Source: Thelonectria olida (taxonomy: Eukaryota; Ascomycota; Sordariomycetes; Hypocreales; Nectriaceae). From it: DNA of 64,000 nt. Shown in pieces: positions 22,262-34,700 of the stretch; positions within the stretch are counted from its first letter, which is position 1; the number at the start of each line of letters is the position of its first letter. Below the pieces are notes generated by a model. That model made no database searches and had not been told where the DNA came from. It saw only the letters and a list, made by a program, of their open reading frames with translations. The position numbers were made by a program, and so were the translations under genes. The DNA is taken from positions 2,542,001 through 2,606,000 of the forward strand of contig JAGPYM010000004.1 in NCBI GenBank assembly GCA_020736575.1. The letters run 5' to 3'.

Positions 22262-24596
22262 CTGCCAGCGATGTCGCCGGCGCAAGATCCGATGCTCGGG
22301 ATCGCAGCCGTGCAGCAATTGCTCAAGAAGAAACTTCGAGTGTCAATTCGATGGCGAGGGCAGGAGAGTTGTTGTCTCCCAAAAGTGTGCTCATTCCATC
22401 CGTCAGAGCGTACGCAACACGATACTCACATCACTACCTATTCCAGATATCTTCAAGAACTCCAGCGCGCAGCCTCTCGCTCCGAGAATGCAAACCCAGA
22501 TCCACCTTTGAGCCAACGGAATACTGTGCAACCAATCCAAACAACCCCGGGAGACAACGCCGCATTCCAGCCTCAACCTACTCCGGCATCCTTGCCAACA
22601 CCCGAGTCCAGCGGGGAGCCTTCCAACCCCCTTGCATCGGCCAAATCCTCCTATGTCTCGGATGACAATGGCCGTCTAAGTATGACACGGCTCTACATTT
22701 GACTACCCTACCCACTAGCCCAGTACTAATATCGAGTAGGATGGCTTGGAGAGTCCTCAACCTGGTCTTTCAGTCGCAAGACGTTAATGCTATTCCGCCA
22801 TCACCTCCAGGAATCCGACCTTCCAAACATCCCTATCAATGAAGAAAGCCGCGCATACGACCTAAACTGGGCGAGTTCCCCGTTCGACAAGCCACTAAGC
22901 TTCGATGGACTTCCCTCGCCTGATCATGCCATCTACTTGATCGAAAGCCTCAAATTCCACGTCGGGCAGTTGTTCCACCTGTTTGACGAAAAGAGGTTCA
23001 TGCAGCGTCTTCGAGACTTTTACGCCGACCCTGCTCAACATGTTAAAAGGGATAGAATCTGGTACGTCCAGTTCCTTGCAGTGTTGGCACTGGGCAAGGC
23101 CGTCGCGACGAACCCGGCGAAGGGATCGAGAACTCTCCCAGGATCTGCATTGTTTAGTCGCGCCATGTCGCTCATGCCTGATTCTTCCTATTTGTTCAAC
23201 GATGCCTTGACGGCCATTGAGACTCTCTGCGTGGTTGCCTTGTATCTACAGAGCGCCGATATGAGAAACTCGGCCTACATCTATGTAAGGATACCAATCT
23301 ATCTTTCAGAGTTGCATTTTCTAACCGTAACATGGTAGACTTCGCAAGCCATGGGAATGTCGCTCGTGTTTGGTCTTCATCGAGAACGGCCGACCGATGG
23401 TGGCTGGAGCTCGGAGACAGTAAGCCGCTGCCAGAGGGTATGGTGGACGGTGTATATCTTGGAGCGCAATTTTGCGTGCACTATGGGTGTGCCCATGACG
23501 ATTCACGAGGAAGACATTACCACACCGATGCCTGATAAAAAGGATGCCTCCTTATACGTCCATGTCAGGATATCGGGACTGATCTTCCAAGTTATCAGAA
23601 GTGAGTGCCGACTCGTCCTGGATGGGCTTTTGAGCTAACTAGCGTAGAAATTTATGGTGTTGAAGGCCGTCTTCAAGCGAATTTCTTACCGAGTGTTAAG
23701 GAAGTCCTTGCTCGCATAGCCTCTATTGCTGGCGATCTTAATGGACGCTTTCCACTTCCATCAGAGGGCACTGAAGATATTATATCCCGGGCTTCTGCAC
23801 ATCTCCATCTTGTCTACCACCAGGCATGTCAAGCAGCCATCTAGTTCAACGCATCATCTGACAGTCATAGGCTATTCTTCTTACCATGTACCCTTTACTC
23901 ATGTATCTCGTCCAAACCCGACTACGTGAGGGCACACAGGGCTCAATCGATTCTAGGGCGCTCTCAGAGACTACAAAAGCTTTGTTGAAGAGTTGCGCCG
24001 AGTCGTGTAGTACTATGATGCGGATACTCAGCTCACTGCGAAAAGAAGGGCTTCTTGGTAAGCGCTGCGACCAAGCCCTCGAATGAATGCTGACCTCGAC
24101 GCCAGAGTCCTTCCTCCCATTCGATCTGGAACGAATATTCTCGGCCGCTTTTGTTTTGCGCATGCTGCGTTTCGTCATGCCCAGGCTTCGCAATTACCGA
24201 GCACTCCGCAGCGAATCCATCCTCCTCCTCGACGACCTCACCCATCGGGGTAGCATTCCGGCAACCTTCCGAAAGTCTGAGCTAGAGTCGCTCGAGACTA
24301 TGATGGGGATTTGGAGGGCGGAAGAGTCTCGCCGCACCCAGGATCGTGTAGAGATATCCGACGAGAACCCGCCGCCTGCGCGGCCCCAGCAGGCTGTACA
24401 AACACCCTTGGGTGATCTCCCGGAACCGGGCCTGGAGGAGTTCGAAAGCAACTTGGATGACCCAAGCACAATGTCTCCTGGTCATCTTCTCTCACTCGTC
24501 GAACTGGTAGACTTTCAGGAAGGGACGATGGATACTGACATGACGTGGATGGATGCGTGGTTGTGGGAGAATCCGGAGGAGCTCCCAACTACATGA
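22262..24596 (+). CDS. Zn2Cys6 binuclear-cluster fungal transcription factor (5' end unresolved)
   Basis: Seven exons close in frame: 22262-22384, 22447-22679, 22740-23284, 23339-23600, 23648-23823, 23871-24057 and 24106-24596, about 670 residues. The first carries the DNA-binding cluster CQRCRRRKIRCSGSQPCSNC with spacing C-x2-C-x6-C-x5-C-x2-C-x6-C. A coiled linker (YLQELQRAAS) follows, then the fungal-specific regulatory domain (WLGESSTWSFSRK; HVGQLFHLFDEKRF; SQAMGMSLVFGLHRERP; RVWWTVYILERNFA). The intron at 23824-23870 appears to be GC-AG. The start codon lies upstream of 22262: an ATG at 22160 with donor 22196 gives a plausible leader but the wrong phase, so another exon is needed. It ends 86 bp from the convergent HET gene. 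Target genes are unknown. Confidence 0.85.
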
Positions 24597-24681
24597 TAGC
24601 CATGTTTAGTGGCACCAATAGAGTTTAGTATCGCAAGGTAGAATCTGGCTACTTGAAATGAAGAAATACAAAAGTCGCCTG

Positions 24682-26896
24682 CTACAGGATCCGAATTGTT
24701 TCCTTGTCCAACCCTTTGGTCGATCCTCCTGGTCCATACTTGGTAGATATCCCAAACCAATCCATATACTTGCCGACCACGAACCCAAGACCTACACGCT
24801 TGAATGTGTTCGACTCTGTCTTACTCTCGTCGACAACCAGCACTGTCCCGCGGCACCCATCCCTTGTCTGCTGAGCATGTAGCAAGACGCACCAGACTTG
24901 CCAAACACCAGCTCCTTCACCACGACCTGACCTAGGGACCGGCGAGCCTAGGCTAAACGGCCGGTCCAGCGCCACCTCTGCGACTGGTGTTTCGGTATCG
25001 GCATGCAAGAGAAGCGCAGGGTGTCGGGGCTCCTCCCTCTCATCGATGCCGTCAAACTCGGGACCCGAGCCGCCGTAACATCTTGCCTGCCTGGAAGCCG
25101 AGAACTCATCCGTGTGATGAACTATCGCTTTTCGCACCGGCGCTCGAACCGTGAGCATCGCTTTGTCCACCAGCCCGAACGGATTTGGCATACCAGTCAC
25201 GTCGTAGTCGACGTCGACAACGTCACAGCCAACGCCAGGTGCCGGACCCGAACTGCTTCTCCAAGATCGCAACCGAATACGCACCTTTCCGACTGATGGC
25301 CAGGACCAAGACGGCCCCTCTGCTGTCTTGGAGACAGAACGCTCGTCGTTGATGCCGACGTACCAGGCGAGTCCAAACTGGAGATCCTCTTTCCACAAGC
25401 CCGCCGCAAATGTTGCGCCATGAGTTTCATGGAACAACGCAGCCAAGCCGGACACTGCCTTGAGGTTATCAGAGACAAAACTCAGCTTCTTATCGCTGTA
25501 CTCTTCGAGCATTCTGTACCACAGATCGAACCGACTCGACTGCCGCTGCGGGTTCCGCGGCCCTTCAATGCGCGGAGTCGACCCGTAGAGTGACGAGCGC
25601 AGGGTTTCCAAAACCCACAAAACGCTGCTCTCGGCAGCCTTTCGTCGGAGCCGTAGAGTCGGGTTGGTTTCCTGCGCCTCGCCCACGGTGCAGATCCACG
25701 ACATCTGCCGACCAAACACCAGGCATCGGGATGAGAGCACCCGTTCCTGAAGGATCCAGCCCCTGCTTTCGAGATAGTCTGGTCCGTCGCACGTAGTAGC
25801 TAGAGTCAACTTCTTCGAGAAAGACGTATCGTCGATGGTTGTCGATATGGTCACTTCGCAAGGTCGGTAGAGGCGGGCATCTCGGTCGACAAAGATACCT
25901 GCGTGGGAGCTCTGGGCACCTTGGGAGTAAATGGTGAACTCTGCGTACTGGTAGATGTCGCCCATCTTGGGCAACTCCCGGCCTAAATCGTCTTGGTCAT
26001 CTTGAGTGATGCAAAAGGCATCAATCCAGATGTAAGTGTATCCCAGGGCTTTTGTGGTTTGGATGGCGTCTGCAAAGGTCCGGGGAAGGTTGTCCATCGG
26101 GAGAGATTGCAAACGGAGCGTGTAATTGGACTTGAGTGTTCGCACTTGTTCTCCTTCACCCCAGCAGTAGCTCAATGCAATGTAGGGCCCCTTCGTCGAT
26201 GCTGTCGTCTCTTGAAGGAACGGCCTTTTGGAGTCCTCGACGTTGATGAGTCGTGTTGGCAGTGGACATTTCTTGGAAGAGATGTGGTTGACTTTGCATT
26301 GCGGATGCTTGTTCTGGCACTCGTTGAGCCATATTTGAGCGAGCTTGAGATTCTCTGCTGAACCAGTTGAGGTGACACATTTGGAGATGGCAGAACTCGG
26401 CGAGTCGGCCTTCTTCGCTGTCCCGCTCGTCTTCTGTCGTTTTCTTGGATGCGGCTCACTCTGATTCTGTGCCGAAGTAGTGTTGCGCTCAGGATATAGA
26501 AAATGATAGATTTCTTGTGTTGAGATGGTAAAGTCAATGGGTGAACGGGGAGTGAGATTGCGAATCGTCTATCTAACCTGGGATGGCTCCGATGACATCT
26601 AAGATGACATTGCCGAGTAAGCTCGCAACACTGATTGATGAGATGTCATGGACGGTTGAAGGTCTATTCTTCCTGACGGTGCGCTCTAAAACCATGAATG
26701 CTTTCAGGTCTTTGCATACTTCGTTCTGAATGGCAACGCTTCCTAGTTTGCCCGAGATGAGCGTGCACAGGTCGCAGCCAAGGGCAAGAGAGGCTGAGAA
26801 GGATTCCGGGTCTTGATGCAGGACAGCGAACAGGCTGTTCGTGTGCTTTGGGATTGCCAAGCGGAATCCGATTGTCTTGCAAGCATGGCAGAACAT
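24682..26896 (-). CDS. HET-domain (heterokaryon incompatibility) protein
   Basis: The main exon is open from about 26568 down to the stop at 24682. It holds the three conserved HET blocks: YIALSYCWGEGEQ; LPRTFADAIQTTKALGYTYIWIDAFC (given here only as the start and end of that block, LPRTFADAI and YIWIDAFCITQDD); and RGWILQERVLSSRCLVFG. An upstream ORF at 26896-26573 begins MFCHACKTIGF and contains GCDLCTLI, the paired-cysteine N-terminus usual for this family, so it is probably exon 1; the short intron between about 26600 and 26568 could not be placed uniquely. HET proteins trigger cell death when incompatible hyphae fuse. The long C-terminal half is variable, as usual. Confidence 0.85.
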
Positions 26897-27014
26897 TGTT
26901 GGTACATGATGGAATTTTTAATAGCCCAGGCGGACGAGTTTAAGGCTGGGAGAAGTTGGGATAACCGTCGGTGTCGCGGGCGTCAAGATGCCCCCTGCCT
27001 GCCTGCCATGGACC

Positions 27015-27203
27015 GCACTGCAATTTAGCCGCTCTGGAGGACATTCGAGCCTTGTGCAGCCTTCCTGCGGGAGGCCCAAGCACTGCAATTTTAGCCGCTC
27101 TCGAGCAGGTTTCATCCTTCTTTTTCTGATTCTTACTGTGGATAGTATTCGTTGTTTTAATGCACTGTACTTTTGTCCAAGATGCACTGCAATTTTAGGC
27201 GCT
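27015..27203 (-). repeat. Three copies of a short motif (repeat family A)
   Basis: On the minus strand the motif GCGGCTAAAATTGCAGTGC, or a one- or two-base variant, ends three times: at 27015-27034, 27080-27100 and 27184-27203. The copies are about 65 and 104 bp apart. They sit in the 375 bp between the HET gene's start and the helicase gene's end. The same core, with TTT in place of ATT, recurs three times at 45.8-46.0 kb on the opposite strand. Confidence 0.65.
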
Positions 27204-27271
27204 GCAAACAACCTAACTTTCATTGCCGTCACTATGTGTGGATTCTGCACTTCCGTCTCTTCCACCCTCAT

Positions 27272-30200
27272 TCAAGATCCGTCTTGCTCTTCCTCCACCC
27301 TGTCAAACCCGGCCCTCGCAGCTTGTTCCTTCTTCTTCTGCTGCTTTCTCATTTCCTGTTGATTTGGTTAGTTAGTCAACTGAAAAAGGGTAATGCGTAT
27401 TGGCTGAATATACCTCTTCTACGGTTCCTTTCATGATATAACGCGTCACCACGACCTTGTCCTTTTGTCGCAGACGGATGGCTCTTGCAATGGCCTGATT
27501 TTCCACACTTGGATTCCATTGCAGTTCAACAATGAAAACCCGATTAGCTGCAGTGAGGTTCAATCTGTCAACGAGTTGGTAAGCTTGATGGGCTGGACAC
27601 TATCACTTCTCAACTCACCCAAAGGCACCAGTGCCCGTCGTCATGAGCATGATCCGAGGTCCGTCTGTTTCTGCAAAACGATCGAGGATTCGTTGTCGTT
27701 TGGACATGAGGCATTCCCCATCTATTCTGAGAAATTCGATTCTCTCTTTCTCGAGATGTCTCCCGATGAGGTCCAGAGTTCGTGTCCAACATGAGAAAAT
27801 GATGCTGTCAAGTCGGTCATTAGTATGGAGTCACCGAGAAGGGCATGCGTGATCGCAGCTTACCTCTTTGTTTTGCCAATGTTCCCATCTTCATGCTCCA
27901 GTCTCTCATCTAGTGTATCCTTCACATCTCTCACGAGCGCCTTCATCTTTGTCGACACCCCCACGGACTCAAAATATCGGCTGCATCCTCCCGTGTCCTC
28001 GTCTTCCGGCTCGACCACAATGACATTTCCAAGTTCATCTAGGTCCTCTGGCATTGGCCGAGAGGTCCTCTTTCTTTTTAGTGACTTTGGTACTAATGCG
28101 CATAGTGGGCAGTGACGAAGGATTTTGGCATCCTTGTGCGAACCATTGATGCTGTTGGAACATTCGTCACAAAATATGTGAGCGCACTTTTCGACAAAGT
28201 CGTTCCTGGTATTGTTGGACGTGATGACAGGCCGAGGCTGCGAGCATCCGGCGCACATCCTTTCTGCATTGAGCCCAAACTCTACCAACGCAGCTTCCCT
28301 GGTATCAGCATTGCTGCCATTCATTCGCCACGAATAGAGCTTTTGGTAAGTACCGTGGTTGCAGAGAAGACGGAGCTGAAGATGGACATGGAAGAGCCCA
28401 AAATTCTTCTTGCTCTCGTACTCTGAAACCTGGTTACGAATGCAGCGGTTGAGAACCTCCTTTGTTTGGTCGTACTGTTTCTGCTCCTCGTCGCTCAGCC
28501 TCAGCTCTCGACAGCGTTCCGTTTGGCCAGGCAGAATGAGAATCTCCTTTGTTCGCCTGAGAACAAGTGAATCGTAGAGCATAACCAGTCGCTCCACCGC
28601 GGTGGGGTGTCCTTGTTCGAAGGGCGAGACCAAATAATAGCGAAAACGAGCCATACTCTTGAACTGCTCCGCCTTGAGGAAGACGAAGAGAGCACCAATG
28701 TCTTCTAACCTATTCTGAATCGGAGTTCCAGTGAGACACCACCTCGACCTGGTGGTGAGTGCCGCGCATGCGCGATGAAATGTTGTTGCTGGGCGCCGAA
28801 TATTGTGTGCTGGAGGCCGGTGTCAGGATGACAATAAGTGACTGGGTTGAGAGACAAACCTTCATCTAGAACCACCCGAAACCAACCCATGCAATGCAGA
28901 GGACTCTTAGAATGCTTCTTGGACGTGAAATCAGTGGCTAGGGTCTTGTATGTTGTTAACACGATATCCTCCTTTGCGAGATCTTCAAGCTTTCGTTTTC
29001 TCTTCCCCCCATGATACTTGTCCACCTTGACTGCGTCACCTAGATGTCTAGGAAGAGGTTAGTCGACTCTGATACAATCGCTGACGGAGAGGATCTGAGT
29101 CACATTTCGATCTCACTCTTCCAGCTGTTGATAAGCACTAAAGTGAAGTTAGTTTTGTTCACGAGATATCCGTCGAGGCAGCACGCTCTTACGTTCGGAG
29201 GGCACAATAATAAGGGTAGAGTGAGCATAATCGCGGACATCAGAATGAACCAAATCCTCGCTTTTCTTGATAGCAGCCCACTTACGACCCTCTTTGAGTG
29301 TATTGATAATGAGTGCAAGAATGGAGAGCGACTTTCCCATTCCCATTTCATCGGCGAGAATTCCTCCTCCCTTCTCCTCGGGGCGAGTGGTACTCTTAGT
29401 CTCCGTGATGCGATGAACAAACCTACGTTAGGTGTGAGACTTGAACATCAACTCGGCATCGAAAAGCTCTTACATATCTTTGCCTTCGAAAACAGTCGGT
29501 TTCCAGAGCCGGAATCTCTCTGTGATGTCGCCCGATTCTCGTTGCAACATGAACTCGAGTGCCTTTTCTTGATGGCTGTGCCTGGTTAGTGAAATGCGTT
29601 GTCGGTGGAGTGCGAGTGTTTCTTTACGGTAGAAGGTCTGTTTGAAGCTTATATTCACTTGCGACTCCCGCAAGATCATCAGCCCGATGAGTCGAAGCTT
29701 CCACCCTTGACACCATTTGCATGAGATTGTCGCCTGTTCTGGCAACCGGAAGGAAGGCTTCCCTCCTAATCTCTTCAATTTGCGTGGAGTCACCAAACTC
29801 TGGAAAGTTGATGAAATGAGGGTTCTCGTAATCGTACCCTCTCTTGTGATAGTCTGGCCTCTGCAGCCATGCCTTGTGGATTGTCAGGTGGTCTCCAACT
29901 AGAGAGGCCATGCTGGCTGGCCCGTAGATGTTGATGTCGACGTGAACTTTTGCCTCTGAAGACTTGTCGGTCTTGCTGATTTTAGTGAAGAGCTTGTGGT
30001 GAGATGCAACTGCCTCAAACTCGAGGCGCTCCCTCCCCAAAAGTGACGAGAGCACTTTCATCTTCTCAGTGTCCGGATATCCCAATTTAGTTCCATTGGG
30101 AAGCAGGAGCGCAACGTGCTCGCCAGTTTGGTCCAACACAAATACCCGGGTATCAGTTTCCTGGCCTGCGCTCCCTGAGCTGAGCTGTTTAAGGAGATTT

Positions 30201-30810
30201 TCCATTTCCCCAACGAGCTTGACCTCAACATGGTAGATCTACAACCACCAAAATTAGGACCTCTCCTCCGAACCTTGTGATATTTTCACCTGTCCGCCAG
30301 AGCTGGGGATTACTTACCATTCCATAACAAATCATCGGGTCGCTACCAGAGATCGTCGTCGGGGAAGACAGAGTGCTTGCCTCGGCATTGGAAGGGCTAT
30401 GGCTCACCCCACGGGCCTCGCTCGACGAGGTCGCTCCGTACCAGTCTGGTCCAATCTGCAAGCTCATCGTGCCAGAGTCATTTTCGGTTTGAGTTCGAGC
30501 CCAATCCTGTACGCCATCTTGGATGTTAACGAGCGCAGTGTCGGAAAAAGCGTGGGCGAAGGGCTCATTTCCGGATGTGAACTGGTAAGGTGCGTTCTGA
30601 GTCTCGACTCCCAACCACCGATTGTCAAATTCGAGGTCATTGAGGTCGAGTTGTTCGAGTTGGCCGCTATCTCGAGAGGTCAGTTTTCTATCCATCTCAT
30701 ATCAAACGACAGTCTTACACCGAGAGTTGGTTCGAAAACTGGTACCCGTCAGCACCTATTGCATAGCCGAATTGCTGCTCTTCAGCATTCAGTATCCCAG
30801 AGAGAGACAT
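27272..30810 (-). CDS. SNF2-family ATPase with RING finger (Rad5/HLTF-like)
   Basis: Eleven exons close in phase: 30810-30719, 30666-30318, 30238-29628, 29581-29474, 29422-29193, 29137-29104, 29047-28860, 28809-27864, 27804-27619, 27564-27414 and 27355-27272, giving 992 residues. Helicase motif I is GGGILADEMGMGKS, motif II is the DEAH box in VVLDEAHNIRRP, motif III is WCLTGTPIQNRLED. A C3HC4 RING finger (CAGC, CAHIFCDEC, CPLC) interrupts the two RecA lobes, as in Rad5, HLTF and related SNF2 ubiquitin ligases. The C-terminal lobe reads MLMTTGTGAFGLNLTAANRV and NPSVENQAIARAIRLRQ. Expected role: nuclear, ATP-driven remodelling with ubiquitin ligation. Assignment to Rad5 itself is not claimed; fungi carry many paralogs. 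Confidence 0.9.
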
Positions 30811-31770
30811 GGTGCTATGATTCTCTCTCACAAGCGTCTCTGTCAATGCAGTTTAGCCCCGGGAGGATTTTGTCAGACCAGGCCTACTTGTGGGAGAACG
30901 GACAGCCCAGTATCACCAACATTCGCCGCAACTCCCTAGTCCCTTGACTTTAGCTTGGGCGGATCTGCCTCGTTGCCTTGTGCGGCAAGTTGCGTACTTA
31001 CCGCTGCGGCGATCCAATGAAAGACTACGACAACGGCCCGATATGCAGGGATCCGGTGATGTGTTACTGTTCCATACATGCATGCATGCGATGAGGCTGA
31101 CAAGTGCAGAGCTTGAAACTGCAACCTCGGGCGGGCTCGAGTCAGCGACTCAGCGAGGCTATCAGACCAGTGGCACACATCTTCACCCTCAACTATTCAA
31201 TTGGTCGTCTGGGATCTTATCGGATAGAGCTTCAGGCATCTCTCTCGAATGTACGACTTGAGAATGAACAATATAATTGCCTTTTTGTTTCACTACGATC
31301 CCACGCCGCCCAAAGTCGTTCGGCTCTCACTCAGAGAAGTGTCTCGACTCAACGGACGAGTACGTAGGCTTCTCATGCCGCCAAGTCTAAAAGGCAAGGC
31401 GAGCCTTCAGCTTCTAACCGAAGAGTGTTAAAAAATAGCTTCTTTCAGATACGATTGGCTGTTGGTCAGCCGCAATATGCAAGACCATGGGGTATTTCCC
31501 CAATAAATGCAGGGAGAGAGGCGCAGTCATCACCGCCTACTCCCCCTAGGCTGACTCCAAGCCGCCACATTGCAGGGCAGAACAAAATTGTTGTGGCGAG
31601 GTGGTTCGCATGGGTCGCCTTGTGTGAGGCTCTCGGGCCTTCGCAGCATGGGATCAGTCTATTCGGCAATTTCTGTCTCTGTTCTGCAATGGTCACCATA
31701 ATCATCATCTTTGGCCATCAGACAAACACCTAACTAGCATTCTCCCAGCTGCTTGGATGGAGAGAGCACT
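30811..31770. other. Divergent intergenic region between helicase and NACHT genes
   Basis: About 960 bp carrying both promoters. ORFs at 30890-31261 and 31425-31733 have no recognisable domain. Nothing else is seen. Confidence 0.5.
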
Positions 31771-34700
31771 ATGGAAGACTACAAGCGAATCTTCCATGAA
31801 GCCGTGGCGCGCTTTGTGGAGGAGTCGAGCGACCAGCAGATCGGTAAATTCAGAACAGCATCCATGAAAAGTGTAAAGGCGCAGATCGTTATCATCCAGC
31901 GTGACCAAGAGAAAGCCAAGGCCATGGTAAACTTCAATCGGTTCGCTTCGTTTTTGCAGGCAATGGGTCACTTCGAAGATGCCATCAAAGCCCTGAACAT
32001 GGACATACCCGACTTGTCCGTTTATCTTTGGGGCCCTCCAAAGGTCATCTTTGAGGTTCGTACTAATGCGTTCAAGCCTTTGAGAAGAAAGAATCAAACT
32101 CAAAATGATATAGTTTGCCAAAGAGGATGCAACCACGCTTGATTCCATATTGGACTCGTACGACAAATTCGGGCAACACTTGCCCGTCGTATCGGAGTAC
32201 AAGTCGCAACTCACCACGCAGCCCAACATGAAGATTTGTCTATCTTGGATGTATGATGATCTTCTTAGATTCAACAGCATCATTCTCGGGCTATTCAAGA
32301 CTCGGAGTGAGTACTTTAGCATTCTTCCGACTTTAATTACATTTTATCCTTGTGCTAATGTACATCACTTGCTACCTAGGTTGGAAGAAAACCTTCTTGG
32401 CGAATTGGAGAGACATGGAGGCGAATTCAAGCCCTTTTCAGACCCTCATTCGTTCATTCGATGTCCATACCAACCTCTTGAAACAATCGACAGAGTTGCA
32501 ACACCATCGGGCGACACTTGAGACGCACCGGAACCTGAACGATCACATCATGAGATACAATCGCGACCATGGCGAGCTCTTAATGAACTCTAGGAGCCAG
32601 GAAGAGATTAACCAGAAGCTAAACGACTACATCATGGGATACCGTCGCGATCGGGACGAGCTTTTAGCGAGCGCGAGAGAACAGGATCAGGACCGTAAAT
32701 ATGGTCAATACATCGATGTCACGAAGTGGCTCAAAAGCCCTGGTGAGGAAAGGTCAGAGATACAGTATCAGAACGAGTTCTCGAGCACCAGATCGGAACA
32801 TCCAGAGACAGGCAAGTGGTTCCTGGCTGAAGATCCAATTCGCGATTGGATGGACTCCGATATCCCAGACTTTCCGATCCTTTGGGTGCATGGAAAAAAA
32901 GGAGCAGGTACAGCCCCGAGCCATAATTTGCTCGAGATTTGAAGCTGATATTACTCTCCATTACTTGCAGGGAAAACCATAATTGCGTCGTTACTGATAG
33001 AGCATCTCATTGAGAACTATGGCGACCGTCGCAAATGCAGCTACTTTTACTGCAGAGAAAGCCACCAAAGCCTCAAAGAGCCTCGCGTGTTTGCCATCAA
33101 GAAGAGCCTTCTCAGACAGATGGTGGCCCATAATCGAGATCTTCTACCGACCCTCTACGAGAAGAGAATGAACAGTCATCATATCCTGGCTGATGAAAAG
33201 ACGGCGAACACGCTCCTAGATCTATTTTGTGATATCAACATGAATCAATTCATCGTCATTGATGGCCTGGATGAATTGACAGAGACTGACAGGAGAAGTC
33301 TCTTGAAGCAACTCGAGGCAATGGTGGCAAAGTGCGAGGAAGACGACCACCCCGAGAAGATTCGGGTGATGATTCTGAGCACAGATTCATCGGCGATAAG
33401 AGAGCGTCTAGCACAAAAGGACAAGGATTGCCATCGGGTGGGTGAGTACCAAATTCGCCGGAGCAGCAGTGAGAAGGACATTCAGATATACGTCTCGAAA
33501 CGAGTTGAGAAGCTCGGCCAAAAGTATTATCTCAGTCCTGACGACTTGGAAATGGCGATATCCAAGACGTGCGAGAATTCGGAAGGTATTTACAACTTGA
33601 GCACCAGGTGTTGTGAAGTTGCTGACTGTGGTGAAGGAATGATGCTATATGCTTTTCTTGTCACGGACAATTTGATCCAGCAGCCCGACGCTCGGTGGGT
33701 GTTGCATGAGTTGGGAAATGAGTTTCCAAAGGGATTAGAGGGAGCGTACGTGTCAATTCCCTCGTCCTTGTTCCATGTACTGTCGACTTTTGGCTCTCTA
33801 TCTAAACGCTACCTTGTCACGTTGGCAGTCTCGGTTTGCTAATTTTATTAACCCTAGGTATGAAAAAATTATTAATCGACTTCGGGAGAGGATTCACGAG
33901 AACACATGGAAGGAAGCATCGAAGATCTTTGGCTGGCTCTCGTATGCAAAGCGTCCTTTGAAGCTGCATGAGCTCCAGGCTGCGACATCCATCAATGTCG
34001 ACGTCAATGAAGATGGCAGCGCTAGAATCCAAGATATTCAGAGACTGGTCAAACCCATTGAAGACGTTTGCGGATCGTTGGTGCATATTATTGGAGGAGA
34101 GCGCATCGAGTTCATCCACGAAACTGCCAAGAGGTAAAACAAGAGACGGTGTTATGCGGCGACCTGTCGCTAATCGACGTGCCTAGATTCATCATGAAGA
34201 AAGAGAATCTCGACGGGCAAGCTCTAGAGTGTGACTTGTTAGTCATCTGCTTGAGGTATCTTTCCCTCTCTTGTTTCCGAAAATCTCTTCAGTCCGATGG
34301 TAGAGAGCGCTTTGCCAAGAAAGGATACTATGCTTTCCAGGATTATGCAATATCCGAGTGGTTCGAGCACCTAAAAGGCGTGATTAGGAACTCGACCGAT
34401 ATCTTCTATGGTCCATCTAAAGGTTTAGATTACCGATTAAAGATATCCGGGGCACTCCAGTCGTTCTATACCCAGTTCCGAACCGACCTCGAAACTGTCA
34501 GTCAAGAGCAGAGAGATCAGGAAGCCGATGGCATTGCTGAGGCAACCCGCGACTGCGCAGCCTTTGCGCAGCTGGAATTCTACCAACCACTCCTCGGGAT
34601 ATGGAAGCACGTATTGATGCATCATAAGCGCCACACCAAGAAGCAGAGTCAGGTGAGCATCAAGGACTTGGGAGACGCGCTCAAGGGGATTCGAAAGGTC

